A program made the translations under genes and the position numbers. DNA of 42,590 bases from Pseudonocardia xinjiangensis (GTDB lineage Bacteria > Actinomycetota > Actinomycetes > Mycobacteriales > Pseudonocardiaceae): assembly GCF_012911925.1 (NCBI RefSeq), contig NZ_JAAXKY010000054.1:1-42590 (forward strand), read 5' to 3'. The notes beneath the pieces were generated by a model, which was not told where the DNA came from, ran no database searches, and saw only the letters and a list, made by a program, of their open reading frames with translations. Shown one piece after another: positions 18,167-26,030 of the stretch. How positions within the stretch are numbered: the first letter of the stretch is position 1; every line of letters starts with the position of its first letter.

Positions 18167-19873
18167 TCAGGCCCGGGCGTGGACCGTGCTCGGCTCGGGC
18201 TGGTCGGAACCGTGGAGGTACTTCCCGCCCCGCAGCGCCGAGGCGACCGCCGCCACCAGGCAGGCCGCCGCGGCGAACCCCAGAGCCAGCGTGAGGCCGG
18301 CCGCGAAGGGCCCGGAGATCAGCTCGGGGAAGAACGCGCGCCCGGTGAGGAACTGCGCCTGCGACGGCGGCAGCGCGGCGAGCACCTGCGGACCGAGTAG
18401 GTTCTGGATCGGGTTGTCGCCCAGCAGCGCGGCGAAGAGGGTGCCGACCGGCGGCAGGCCCGCCACCCGCGCCGCGACGTCGGCGGGGACGCCGTGCGCG
18501 ACGAGGCCGGAGGTCAGGGCGCCGGGCAGCGTCCCGGACAGACCCACGATGAGCAGCGTGAAGAACACGCCGATCGACAGGACCGTGGCGGAGTTCTGGA
18601 ACGTCGAGGTCATGCCGGCGCCGGCGCCACGCTGCTCGGCGGGCAGGCTGTTCATGATCGCGGCGCGGTTCGGCGAGCTGAACAGCCCCATCGCCAGCCC
18701 GTTCAGCAGGAGCAGCACCGCGAACGCGCGGTAGTCGAAGTCGACGGGCAGCACGTCGAGCAGGAGGAAGCTGACGGCGGCGAGCACCATTCCCCCGGTC
18801 GCGAAGGCGCGTGCACCGAACCGGTCCGAGAGGATGCCGGACACCGGTCCTGCGACCAGGAAGCCCACCGTCAGCGGCACCATGTAGATCCCGGCCCACA
18901 GCGGCGTCTGCTCGAAGTCGTAGCCGTGCTCGGGCAGCCAGATCCCCTGGAGCCAGATGATCAGGATGAACTGCAGCCCGCCCCGGCCGAGCGCGGCGAG
19001 CAGGCTGGCCAGGTTGCCGGCGGTGAAGGCCCGGATCCGGAACAGCGTCAGGCGGAACATCGGGTCGGGCACCCGGGTCTCGATCACCGCGAAGCCGATC
19101 AGCACGGCGACACCGCCGACGATCAGCCCGAGCACCGCCGGACTCGTCCACCCCATGACGTGCGTGCCGTAGGGCTGGATGCCGTAGGTGATGCCGGTGA
19201 GGACCGCGACGAGGCCCACCGCGAACGTGACGTTGCCCCACCAGTCCAGCCGGGCGGGCCGGCGAACCCCGGTCTCGCGCAGCTTGAGGTAGGCCCAGAT
19301 CGTTCCGAACACCCCGACGGGCACGGACACCAGGAAGATCCAGTGCCAGTTCACCGGCGCGAGCACCCCGCCGATGACGAGCCCGAGGAACGAGCCGGCG
19401 ATCCCGGCCACCTGGTTGATACCCAGTGCGAGACCGCGCTGGTCGGCCGGGAACGCATCGGTGAGGATCGCCGTGGAGTTGGCGAGCAGCAGAGCGCCTC
19501 CGACGCCTTGCAGCACCCGCATGCTGATCAGCCAGATCGCGGCGGCAGCACCGTGGGTCCAGGTGACGGCCAGGAGCACGGAGAAGACGGTGAAGACCGC
19601 GAAGCCGAGGTTGTACATCCGGGTGCGCCCGAAGATGTCACCGAGCCGCCCGAAGCTGACCACGAGCACGGCGGTGACCACGAGATAGCCCATGATCAGC
19701 CAGAGCAGGTAGCTGATGTTGGCCGGCGCGAGCGGGTCGATGCCGATTCCGCGGAAGATGTCCGGCAGCGCGATGAGAAGGATCGACATGTTGATCGTGA
19801 CGATCAACACTCCGATGGTCGTGTTCGAGAGCGCGACCCACTTGTAGCGCTCGTCCGGCAAGGTCCTTAGCAT
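18167..19873 (-). CDS. MFS transporter, DHA2 family (14 TM)
   Basis: A 568-residue drug:H+ antiporter-like protein with 14 predicted membrane helices. TM1 carries TINMSILLIALPDI (DHA2 motif D1-like), loop 2-3 has SFGRLGDIFGRTRMYN (motif A), and TM5 the motif-C-like GINQVAGIAGSFLGLVIGG. It is probably an exporter of toxic organic compounds. ATG 19873 is preferred because TATATT stands seven bases upstream (leaderless pattern); the frame extends three codons to TTG 19882. No linked regulator is evident. Confidence 0.93.
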   Translation of the reverse strand: MLRTLPDERYKWVALSNTTIGVLIVTINMSILLIALPDIFRGIGIDPLAPANISYLLWLIMGYLVVTAVLVVSFGRLGDIFGRTRMYNLGFAVFTVFSVLLAVTWTHGAAAAIWLISMRVLQGVGGALLLANSTAILTDAFPADQRGLALGINQVAGIAGSFLGLVIGGVLAPVNWHWIFLVSVPVGVFGTIWAYLKLRETGVRRPARLDWWGNVTFAVGLVAVLTGITYGIQPYGTHVMGWTSPAVLGLIVGGVAVLIGFAVIETRVPDPMFRLTLFRIRAFTAGNLASLLAALGRGGLQFILIIWLQGIWLPEHGYDFEQTPLWAGIYMVPLTVGFLVAGPVSGILSDRFGARAFATGGMVLAAVSFLLLDVLPVDFDYRAFAVLLLLNGLAMGLFSSPNRAAIMNSLPAEQRGAGAGMTSTFQNSATVLSIGVFFTLLIVGLSGTLPGALTSGLVAHGVPADVAARVAGLPPVGTLFAALLGDNPIQNLLGPQVLAALPPSQAQFLTGRAFFPELISGPFAAGLTLALGFAAAACLVAAVASALRGGKYLHGSDQPEPSTVHARA

Positions 19874-19880
19874 TACCAAC

Positions 19881-19886
19881 AATATA
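19881..19886 (-). promoter_or_regulatory. Leaderless -10 hexamer of the DHA2 transporter
   Basis: TATATT read on the minus strand, seven bases before ATG 19873, in an AT-rich patch. There is no Shine-Dalgarno sequence. The -35 region is not recognisable. Confidence 0.45.
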
Positions 19887-19948
19887 CGCCAGGGACGGGC
19901 CGGACACCTCCCCCGCGGAGACCGGCTCCGGAGCGGAGGACCGTCCCG

Positions 19949-20437
19949 TCAGCGAGACCGGCGGATGCGGTTGGCGATCACGGCGGTCACCGTGAGGACC
20001 ACGACCCCGGCCAACTCGAGGACCAGCGTGGTCGGGACCAGGGGCGTCGTGAGCTCGTCGACGAAACCGAACAGTCCCACGGTCAGCGCGAGCGCGAGCG
20101 CCCCGAGGGTCGCCGCCATGAACAGGGCCCCCAGCACCGTCACGAGGCGGAGATAGCGCGGCCGGACGACGACCACCGCCAGCGCCAACAGCGTGCCCCC
20201 GACGGCGTTGAGCAGGAACGACACCCCGATCGTCGGAATGCTGCCGTAGCCGACGAAGTAGAGCACCAGATGGCTGCCCCCCACCACCAGCAGCAGCGCC
20301 GCGCTCAGCGCGCGACAGATGGACAGGACGAGCCGATCGGCAGCGTTGTCGGACCCGCCGGCGGTCACCGCCACGGAGCCCGACGGAGGAGTCGGCGGCG
20401 CGGGCTCCCCCGTCGCCGACGGACGTGGTTCCTCCAT
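19949..20437 (-). CDS. Small membrane protein of unknown function (4 TM)
   Basis: From ATG 20437 (MEEPRPSATGEP) the product is 162 residues: a Pro-rich cytoplasmic N-terminus of about 45 residues and four hydrophobic segments (LSAALLLVVGGSHLVLYFVG, VSFLLNAVGGTLLALAVVVV, VTVLGALFMAATLGALALAL, LVPTTLVLELAGVVVLTVTA). The last ends in the basic stop-transfer NRIRRSR. It resembles uncharacterised actinobacterial integral membrane proteins. No function can be assigned from sequence. The frame extends upstream to 20668, but that part is compositionally random. Confidence 0.7.
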   Translation of the reverse strand: MEEPRPSATGEPAPPTPPSGSVAVTAGGSDNAADRLVLSICRALSAALLLVVGGSHLVLYFVGYGSIPTIGVSFLLNAVGGTLLALAVVVVRPRYLRLVTVLGALFMAATLGALALALTVGLFGFVDELTTPLVPTTLVLELAGVVVLTVTAVIANRIRRSR

Positions 20438-20864
20438 CAGCTCGCCGAACCACGGGTCGGAGGCAGAGCGAACCGGACATCCCGCTCGCCGTGGCCGGAC
20501 AGAGCATCCTCCACAATGTGGTGGATCAGCGATGCTGTTGAGACGGCGAAAGGAACGCCGGAGGGGACGCCGAGTCGGTTGCGGTGCATCTGTACCTCCT
20601 GATCGCTGGTGGCACCCCGAAAGGCACCGCGGCTGCAACACTTCTGACCACGATGTGGAGAGCCGCAAGGTTCAGCGGAACCCCATGTGCCGTGAATCCC
20701 ACCGGCAAAGAACCAGTAAAGTATGCCGGTGGGCGGGGGCGCAGCACGCAGCGGGGAACATCACTTTTCCGGTGCGACCTTTGTCACAGTCCACGGACTG
20801 CGACGCGCAGGACACCCATCTCACGAGCGCCACCCCTTCCCGGACTCGCCCGCAACCCGGATGA
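20438..20864. other. Intergenic region, 427 bp, with an inverted repeat
   Basis: No convincing gene is seen here on either strand; open frames give low-complexity Arg/Pro-rich translations. It is less GC-rich than its surroundings in the middle. The clear structure is CCCACCGGCA (20698-20707) with TGCCGGTGGG (20724-20733), a 10-bp perfect stem with a 16-nt AT-rich spacer, an operator or cruciform candidate. Confidence 0.5.
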
Positions 20865-21179
20865 TCAGCCGCTGCGCCACCTCAACCACCATGCCCGCTG
20901 TCCGTCGCCGCAGCCACCGATGCCGGCACTGCGCCGTCCGGAGGCCCGGCGCCGCGGCCATCCAGAGCATGGACTCCCACCGGTCACCTGCGCACGGTTG
21001 GCCCAGCCGGCGACGTCCACGCACTCCAGGAGCACCACCACCGGCGCCAGCTCCGCCAGCTCGCTCTGACACGTCGGGCAACCGGCGAGATGGACGTCGA
21101 ACTCCTCGCGTTCGGCCGCCACGAGACTGCCGACCAGGTAGGCGCCCAAGGCAAGGCAGACGTCCTCGTGCCCGCTCAC
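20865..21179 (-). CDS. Zinc-finger anti-sigma factor-like protein, probably truncated
   Basis: From GTG 21179 the 104-residue frame starts VSGHEDVCLALGAYLVGSL and continues EREEFDVHLAGCPTCQSELAEL. This is the HCC zinc anti-sigma (ZAS) domain: His, then H-x3-C-x2-C, which binds ECF sigma factors. The normal continuation, with a transmembrane helix and extracytoplasmic sensor domain, is absent; after residue 60 the sequence is Arg/Gly-rich and non-familial. No Shine-Dalgarno is seen. It lies upstream of and divergent from the ECF sigma gene, whereas anti-sigma genes normally follow their sigma gene. Either a short soluble anti-sigma factor or a decayed one. Confidence 0.6.
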   Translation of the reverse strand: MSGHEDVCLALGAYLVGSLVAAEREEFDVHLAGCPTCQSELAELAPVVVLLECVDVAGWANRAQVTGGSPCSGWPRRRASGRRSAGIGGCGDGQRAWWLRWRSG

Positions 21180-21508
21180 GACGGCACCGCACCGGGGAAA
21201 CCTGCTGACCGCATCACGTGCCCCCTGACGAGCCACGATGACGTCTGGTTCACCGGGAGCGCAGATGTGGCGCAGGCCATCACCACTTCTTGGCCTGCAC
21301 CCGGGGTAAGTTTTGCCCGGTCGCCGCGGCATGAGGCAGAAACAATAAGACAATACGGTCGGAGCTGACCATCCAGTTTTTCGTAGGAATTACGATATAC
21401 TCGCGACCGGCCCGGTTCTCCAGGTAAAACGATACCCGAACGGACGATTGCATTCCGTTCGGATAACACCAGTCCGGACGGAATAAAATACTCCGATATG
21501 CTGGCCGG
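21180..21508. promoter_or_regulatory. AT-richer divergent region upstream of the ECF sigma gene
   Basis: The 329-bp gap contains no gene. Its right half (about 21340-21500) is clearly AT-richer than the genome. It holds the dyad CCGAACGGA (21436-21444) / TCCGTTCGG (21454-21462), nine perfect base pairs with a 9-nt spacer, and TATGCT at 21497-21502 six bases before the sigma GTG. The dyad could be an operator or a hairpin. Confidence 0.45.
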
Positions 21509-22213
21509 GTGCCGGACCAGAAGGACAATCCGCCGCGTGATCCCCGCCTGCGCCACGAAGATCCGTCCGGGGCCGCGGCGCTGATGCGGCTCGTGCACGA
21601 TCGTCACAGTGGGGCTCTCCGATCGTTCGCCATGCGCCTCACGGGAGGAAATGCGAGCAAGGCCGAGGACGTCGTGCAGGAGACGATGCTGCGGGCGTGG
21701 CGCCACCTCGACGCTCTCGACGAGGCCCGGGGTTCCCAGCGCACCTGGCTGTTCACCGTCGCCCGACGCATCGCGATCGACGAGTGGCGGTCGCGCCCGG
21801 AGCGCATCGAGTACCCGACCGACGTGGTCCCGGAGTTGATCGCGGAGGACACGATCGACCGGGCCGTCCAGCGCTGGACGGTCACCGCCGCGTTGAACCG
21901 GCTGTCCCGGGAACACCGCTCCGCCCTGCATGCGTGCTACTTCCACGGCCGTTCGGTCCGCGAGGCCGCGCGTGAGTTCGGGGTGCCCGAGGGCACCGTC
22001 AAGTCCCGGCTGTACTACGGCCTGCGTGCGATGCGGGTCGTTCTTGAAGGAGGCGAGCTCGTGACCAGCACGAACTCCCCCACGAGTCCCCTGCCGTCCG
22101 CTGTTGCCTCCGCCGCCATCAGGGCTGGGGCAACGCGGCCTCGGCGTCATGGGCAGCTGTCGTCACGGTCGCCCGGACCGCGGCGGACCCAACCCGCGCC
22201 GGGTTCTTGCTGA
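21509..22213 (+). CDS. ECF-type RNA polymerase sigma factor
   Basis: Region 2 spans about residues 30-95 (SFAMRLTGGNASKAEDVVQETMLRAW, then TWLFTVARRIAIDEWRS) and region 4 about 125-175 (LNRLSREHRSALHACYFHGRSVREAAREFGVPEGTVKSRLYYGLRAMR). It directs RNA polymerase to stress-type promoters. The conserved part ends near residue 178, but the frame continues to 234 residues with a Ser/Pro/Arg-rich tail that overlaps the 3' end of the convergent serine hydrolase gene by 95 bp. The tail is likely read-through after loss of the original stop. Start GTG 21509 fits a leaderless promoter. Confidence 0.92.
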   Translation: MPDQKDNPPRDPRLRHEDPSGAAALMRLVHDRHSGALRSFAMRLTGGNASKAEDVVQETMLRAWRHLDALDEARGSQRTWLFTVARRIAIDEWRSRPERIEYPTDVVPELIAEDTIDRAVQRWTVTAALNRLSREHRSALHACYFHGRSVREAAREFGVPEGTVKSRLYYGLRAMRVVLEGGELVTSTNSPTSPLPSAVASAAIRAGATRPRRHGQLSSRSPGPRRTQPAPGSC

Positions 22214-23075
22214 GCACGGCGATCACATACCGGTGGTCGGCGCCGAGCACGCCCGTGGTGTGCAGGTCGAAGTCCGAGCCGATCCACATCCAGCCCTGCT
22301 TGGCCGCGACGTTGGCCGGCCGGGGCGGAGCGATCAGCCCGAACGCCTGGTTGAAGCCGTCCGCCCCGAGGTCGCGCGCGTTCGCCAGGTTGTTCATGAT
22401 CATGGCCCGCCCGCTCGGGCTCATCGTCGTCAGCACGTACTGGTACACCGCCACCACATCGCGGGCGGAGATCTTCGTCTCGCCCCACTGGGACGGGTCG
22501 ATCGGCGGTTTGCTGTCCTTGAGCCCGACCAGCGAGATGGTCTGGGCGACGGTCTGGGCGCCACCGAACTTCTCCCACAGCGCGTCCATCGCGTTGTCGT
22601 CACTGGCGACGAGCGCGCGCTGGATGTCGGAGGTGTCCGTCGGGGTCAGCTTCACGGCCCCGGTCTCGACGCGGTGCAGGATGGCGACCACCGTGTAGAG
22701 CTTGACGACCGACGCCGAGTAGAAGTCGGTGGCGCCTTCGGCGCCGACGGACTCCTGCCCGGTCGACCGGTCGAGAACGGCGACCCCGATCTGGGTGTTG
22801 CCGTTCGAGCGGTCGAAGGCGTCCACGGCCTGCGTCGCGGCGTTCACGGCCGCCGACGAGGCTGCTGCCGCGTCGGCGGCGTCGTCCGCGCCGCGGGCGG
22901 GCATCGCCACGGGAGAGTCGATGGGTCTGGGCAGAACGGCGGCGGGCACGGCGGCAACGGGAGTGCCGGCCTCAGTGCGATCCTCGACCATCACGGTGCC
23001 CGCTCCCACGAGCACGGCCAGGATCACGACGAGCAGGGTGTTCCTCACGAGTCCGCGCCAACGATTTCCCCTCAC
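22119..23075 (-). CDS. Class A beta-lactamase-fold serine hydrolase
   Basis: From GTG 23075 the protein has a single N-terminal membrane anchor (TLLVVILAVLVGAGTVMV, residues 13-30), an Ala-rich linker, and a beta-lactamase2 domain. Ser122 and Lys125 form the SxxK motif in YSASVVKLY; ASDDN supplies the second (SDN-like) motif; KQG in AAKQGWMW replaces KTG. A Glu166-loop equivalent is not obvious, so it is more likely a DD-peptidase/lipoprotein-like hydrolase acting on the cell wall than a resistance enzyme. The frame extends to GTG 23159, giving 28 more residues with no added signal. The 251 bp upstream show a GCTCCGCCGGAGC palindrome at 23208-23220 and no gene. Confidence 0.82.
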   Translation of the reverse strand: MRGNRWRGLVRNTLLVVILAVLVGAGTVMVEDRTEAGTPVAAVPAAVLPRPIDSPVAMPARGADDAADAAAASSAAVNAATQAVDAFDRSNGNTQIGVAVLDRSTGQESVGAEGATDFYSASVVKLYTVVAILHRVETGAVKLTPTDTSDIQRALVASDDNAMDALWEKFGGAQTVAQTISLVGLKDSKPPIDPSQWGETKISARDVVAVYQYVLTTMSPSGRAMIMNNLANARDLGADGFNQAFGLIAPPRPANVAAKQGWMWIGSDFDLHTTGVLGADHRYVIAVLSKNPARVGSAAVRATVTTAAHDAEAALPQP

Positions 23076-23326
23076 GATCTGTTGACGAAGCACGGCAGGG
23101 CTTCGTTGCCCTTCGTGCGCCCACTCACAGCAGATCAACAGCTTCGCCGCGCATCTCACAGGTGGAGGCGAACAGAGTCCTTGAATTCGCCGATCGGCAC
23201 GGGTATCGCTCCGCCGGAGCAGAACACTTCTATTGTCAGGACATCCCGGTCACAACGGAGGAGGAGGCTGAACGCGCAGCCACCGCCCCGCTGACCGGGG
23301 CCGGAGCCCGCGGCCAGCAGTTCCCG

Positions 23327-23779
23327 TCATGGAGCAGTGCCCGTGCTCCGATGGGAGTACAGACCGACGAGCAGCAGCGCGTCGAGCAGCCGCCACCAGT
23401 CGACGTCATCAGGCTCCACGCCGAGAGCCGGACCCACGCGCGCGAGCAGGTCGACCAGTGCGGCCGCCACCTCGCTCGGGCTCCGGTTCGACCCGGCGAG
23501 CTCGATCGTGACCCTGCGGAACCGCTCGGTGCGGGCCACCCGAACCAGGGAAGCGGGCGGTTCCACTGCCGGCTCCGCTCCCGGCTGACCGAGCTCGACC
23601 GACAGCTCGGTTCCCAGCGCGCGGGCCAGCCGGTCGAGCGCGGCCATGGTCGGGTTGCCCCGCCCGTTCTCCAGGTTCGCGATGTAGGGCACCGACAGGC
23701 CGGCGTCCGCCGCGACCGAGGCCACCGTGCGGCCGGCCGCGGCACGCAACGCACGTAGTCGCCTGCCGAGCAGCTCCAT
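23327..23779 (-). CDS. XRE-family transcriptional regulator
   Basis: A 150-residue protein with an N-terminal Cro/CI helix-turn-helix: TVASVAADAGLSVPYIANLENGRGNPTMAALDRLARALG. The C-terminal part (residues 70-150) is unrecognised. ATG 23779 follows TAGGGT by seven bases, a leaderless start; GTG 23788 is a weaker alternative. It is divergent from an MFS gene, and direct repeats in the shared promoter overlap its -10 element. This implies repression of itself and the transporter. Confidence 0.9.
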   Translation of the reverse strand: MELLGRRLRALRAAAGRTVASVAADAGLSVPYIANLENGRGNPTMAALDRLARALGTELSVELGQPGAEPAVEPPASLVRVARTERFRRVTIELAGSNRSPSEVAAALVDLLARVGPALGVEPDDVDWWRLLDALLLVGLYSHRSTGTAP

Positions 23780-23786
23780 GCTGAGC

Positions 23787-23832
23787 ACCCTATCTTCACA
23801 GAAGCGATTCTGGTACTCGTATCTTCACAGAA
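23787..23832. promoter_or_regulatory. Operator: two direct repeats in the XRE/MFS divergent promoter
   Basis: The 13-mer TATCTTCACAGAA occurs exactly twice, at 23791-23803 and 23820-23832, start to start 29 bp (nearly three helical turns). The first copy overlaps ACCCTA (23787-23792), the -10 hexamer TAGGGT of the regulator read on the minus strand. This is a strong candidate binding site for the XRE protein. Confidence 0.75.
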
Positions 23833-23864
23833 CACGATCCGACGGGACACCATCGAGGGATCTC

Positions 23865-25055
23865 ATGCTGCAGGCGTTGCGCGTGCGCGACTTCAGGCTG
23901 CTGTGGAGCGCCAACCTGGTGAGCGGGCTCGGGTCCTGGCTGCTGGCCATCGCCGCCCCGGCACACGTGCTCGCCGCCACCGACTCGTTGCTGGCGACCG
24001 GGCTCGTCGTCGCTGCGGAGTACCTCCCGTTCCTGTTGCTCGGCCCGGTCGCGGGAGTCCTGGCCGACCGGGTGGACCGCCGGAAGCTCCTGGTCGGCAC
24101 CGACGTGCTGCGCGCGGCCGCCATCGCCCTGCTGTTCACCGCCGACACGGCACCGTGGATCGTGCACGTGGCCGTCCTCATCGAGAGCGCCGCGACCGTC
24201 GTCTTCATGCCCGCGATGCAGGCCCACGTGCCCGCCGTCGTCGGCACGGGCGCACTTCTCAGCAGCGCGAACGCCCTCAACGCCGTCATCAACGGCACCG
24301 TCCGGCTGGTCGGAGGGCCGCTCGGCGCCGCACTGCTGCTCACGGCAGGGTTTCCGGCACTGGTTGCCATCGACGTCGCGACCTACCTGTTCTCAGCCGT
24401 CGCCATCTTCGCCACCAGGCGGCGAGACCGACCAGATCGTCGAGGCGGGCGGGAGTCCTTCCGCGCCGGCCTGCAGGTCCTGCGCGAGCACCCCCTGGTC
24501 TCGGCGCTGCTGCCGGCAACCGGCGTGTTCCTACTGGCGAACGCCGCGCTCAGCGCACTGCTGGTGCCGCTGGGCGTCCAGCGGCTCGGCGGACCGACGG
24601 CCACCGGTCTCGTCCTGTCCGCACTCGGCGTCGGGTTCCTCCTCGGCGCCCCGCTGCTCCGACTACTGGTGGACCGCATGCCGATCCGCCCGTCGCTCGC
24701 CAGCGCCCAGGCCGTGACGGCTGTGGGGTTCGCCCTCCTGGTCAACGTGACCGCACTACCGGCAGCGCTCATCGCGGCCGTCGTCATCGGGACGTCCGGG
24801 TCGGTGGTGCTCGGTGCGTCACGGACCGTCTGGCAGCGCACCATCCCCGGCTCGGCACTCGGGCGCGTCAGCGCGGTCTTCGGGATCGCGGAAGCGGCAG
24901 CGACGCTGGCAGGCGCAGTACTCGGCCCCGTCCTGGCGCAGGTCGCAGGCCTGGCAGTGGCGGTCAACACCGCCGTGCTGCTCGCCGTTGCCGGGGCGGT
25001 GCTGACGGCGGTGGTCGTGCCGCCTTCTCCCGCTCCGGGAAGGTCACCGGCCTGA
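23865..25055 (+). CDS. MFS transporter, MFS_3/EntS-like exporter family
   Basis: A 396-residue, 12-TM protein starting MLQALRVRDFRLLWSANLVSGLGSWL, the N-terminus typical of MFS_3-type exporters. The loop 2-3 motif GVLADRVDRRKLLVGTD is present, as is the mid-protein GRVSAVFGIAEAAATLAGAVLGP. ATG 23865 has a GAGGGA ribosome site; upstream in-frame sequence would be antisense to the XRE gene. Probably effluxes an unknown compound that relieves XRE repression. Confidence 0.92.
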   Translation: MLQALRVRDFRLLWSANLVSGLGSWLLAIAAPAHVLAATDSLLATGLVVAAEYLPFLLLGPVAGVLADRVDRRKLLVGTDVLRAAAIALLFTADTAPWIVHVAVLIESAATVVFMPAMQAHVPAVVGTGALLSSANALNAVINGTVRLVGGPLGAALLLTAGFPALVAIDVATYLFSAVAIFATRRRDRPDRRGGRESFRAGLQVLREHPLVSALLPATGVFLLANAALSALLVPLGVQRLGGPTATGLVLSALGVGFLLGAPLLRLLVDRMPIRPSLASAQAVTAVGFALLVNVTALPAALIAAVVIGTSGSVVLGASRTVWQRTIPGSALGRVSAVFGIAEAAATLAGAVLGPVLAQVAGLAVAVNTAVLLAVAGAVLTAVVVPPSPAPGRSPA

Positions 25056-25139
25056 CGAGACGTGGGAGCCCGCGAGCCGGGGCCGGCCCGCTGTTCACCT
25101 CAGAAGATCCGGGCGGCCGCCACGGGCCCGCTGATGGTG

Positions 25140-25565
25140 CTACCGCATCGCGGCGATGACGCAGCCGCCGATCCCGGCGATCAGGATGCCGGCCAGTACC
25201 TTCCGGGCCTGGCGCGTGCCCGGCTGGGGAACGCCGAAGACCCAGATCCCGATGCCGGCGTTGACCACGAGGCTGAGCTGGGCGACGGTGAAGCCCGTAC
25301 CGGTGCCCACCCGTGCCACCAGGGCGAGCAGGGCGAGATTGCCGATGCCGAAGAGAACTCCGGCGCCGAGCTGCGTGCCCGTGGCGCGCAGGCCCAACCT
25401 GACCGGCTCGCCGGCGGGGAGAGCCAGGACAAGGGCCCCACCCAGAATTCCCAGCGCGAGCGGGAAATTGCTCACCTGAGGGGGAACCGCGGCCCACTGA
25501 GCCGGCACGAAGTAGCTCCCCCACAGGATCCCTGCCGCGCCTGCCCACAGGAACCCGGCCCACCG
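25140..25565 (-). pseudogene. C-terminal half of a DMT/GRP-like sugar or drug transporter (5' truncated)
   Basis: About 140 residues remain, from WAGFLWAGAAGILWGSYFVPAQ to GGCVIAAMR, with five hydrophobic helices. The motifs GILWGSYFVP and LSLVVNAGIGIWVFGVPQP resemble the second repeat of ten-helix glucose/ribose (GRP) or DMT permeases. Upstream of position 25565 the frame is Arg-rich and non-membranous with no start codon, so the first half is gone. Its truncated end faces the truncated end of the ROK fragment at 25601. Confidence 0.65.
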
Positions 25566-25600
25566 ACCGCGGCCGGGGGTGGCCGCCCTGGGCGACTCGC

Positions 25601-25975
25601 TCGACCGAGCACGGACGACACGACGGGGCCGACTGGCCCACGGTCGCCGCAGCGCTCTCTGCCTCGATCGACGCCTTCCGCGACCGGTACGCGGATCGGC
25701 CGCGAGCACTGGGCCTGTCCGTCCCCGGCACGGTCTCGCCCGCTCATCGCCTCGACGCGGCCACCCTGCTGTGGCGCGACGTCGACCTGCACGAGCTGTG
25801 GCGCGACGCGCCCGTCTTCGTAGCCGGGAACGACGCCACGCTGGCGGCCGCGGCCGAATCCCGCAGTGGCGCGGCGGTCGGCGCCTCGGTCGCCCGGCGC
25901 CGCGCGACCCCGTCGCCTACGCCCGTCGGCTCATCACTGCGACCGCACCGGTCACGCTGGCCTGACCCCGGTTGA
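25601..25975 (+). pseudogene. ROK-family protein fragment (5' truncated)
   Basis: The frame reads HDGADWPTVAAALSASI, LGLSVPGTVSPAHRLDAATL, WRDVDLHELW and VFVAGNDATLAAAAESRSG. These match the middle of ROK (repressor/ORF/kinase) proteins: the substrate-binding G-(S/G)VPG, the NLGW-like segment and the GND(A)-LAA-AE catalytic/sugar-binding block. The N-terminal ATP-binding or HTH part and the zinc-binding C-terminal half are missing; the frame ends at a TGA after unrelated residues. It is a relic. Confidence 0.6.
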
Positions 25976-26030
25976 CGTCACCACGTCGAGCGGCTCTCGG
26001 CCGGTGTCGGCAACGGCTATCGTCGGCGAG

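Noticed and set aside
20438..21508. Plus-strand open frames between the small membrane protein and the sigma gene
   Set aside because: Their translations are Arg/Pro/His-rich without family features, overlap the zinc-finger domain on the other strand, and lack start signals.
22119..23075. The serine hydrolase as a beta-lactam resistance gene
   Set aside because: It has the SxxK motif but KQG instead of KTG and no clear catalytic Glu of class A lactamases, and it has a membrane anchor; a cell-wall or unknown hydrolase is safer.
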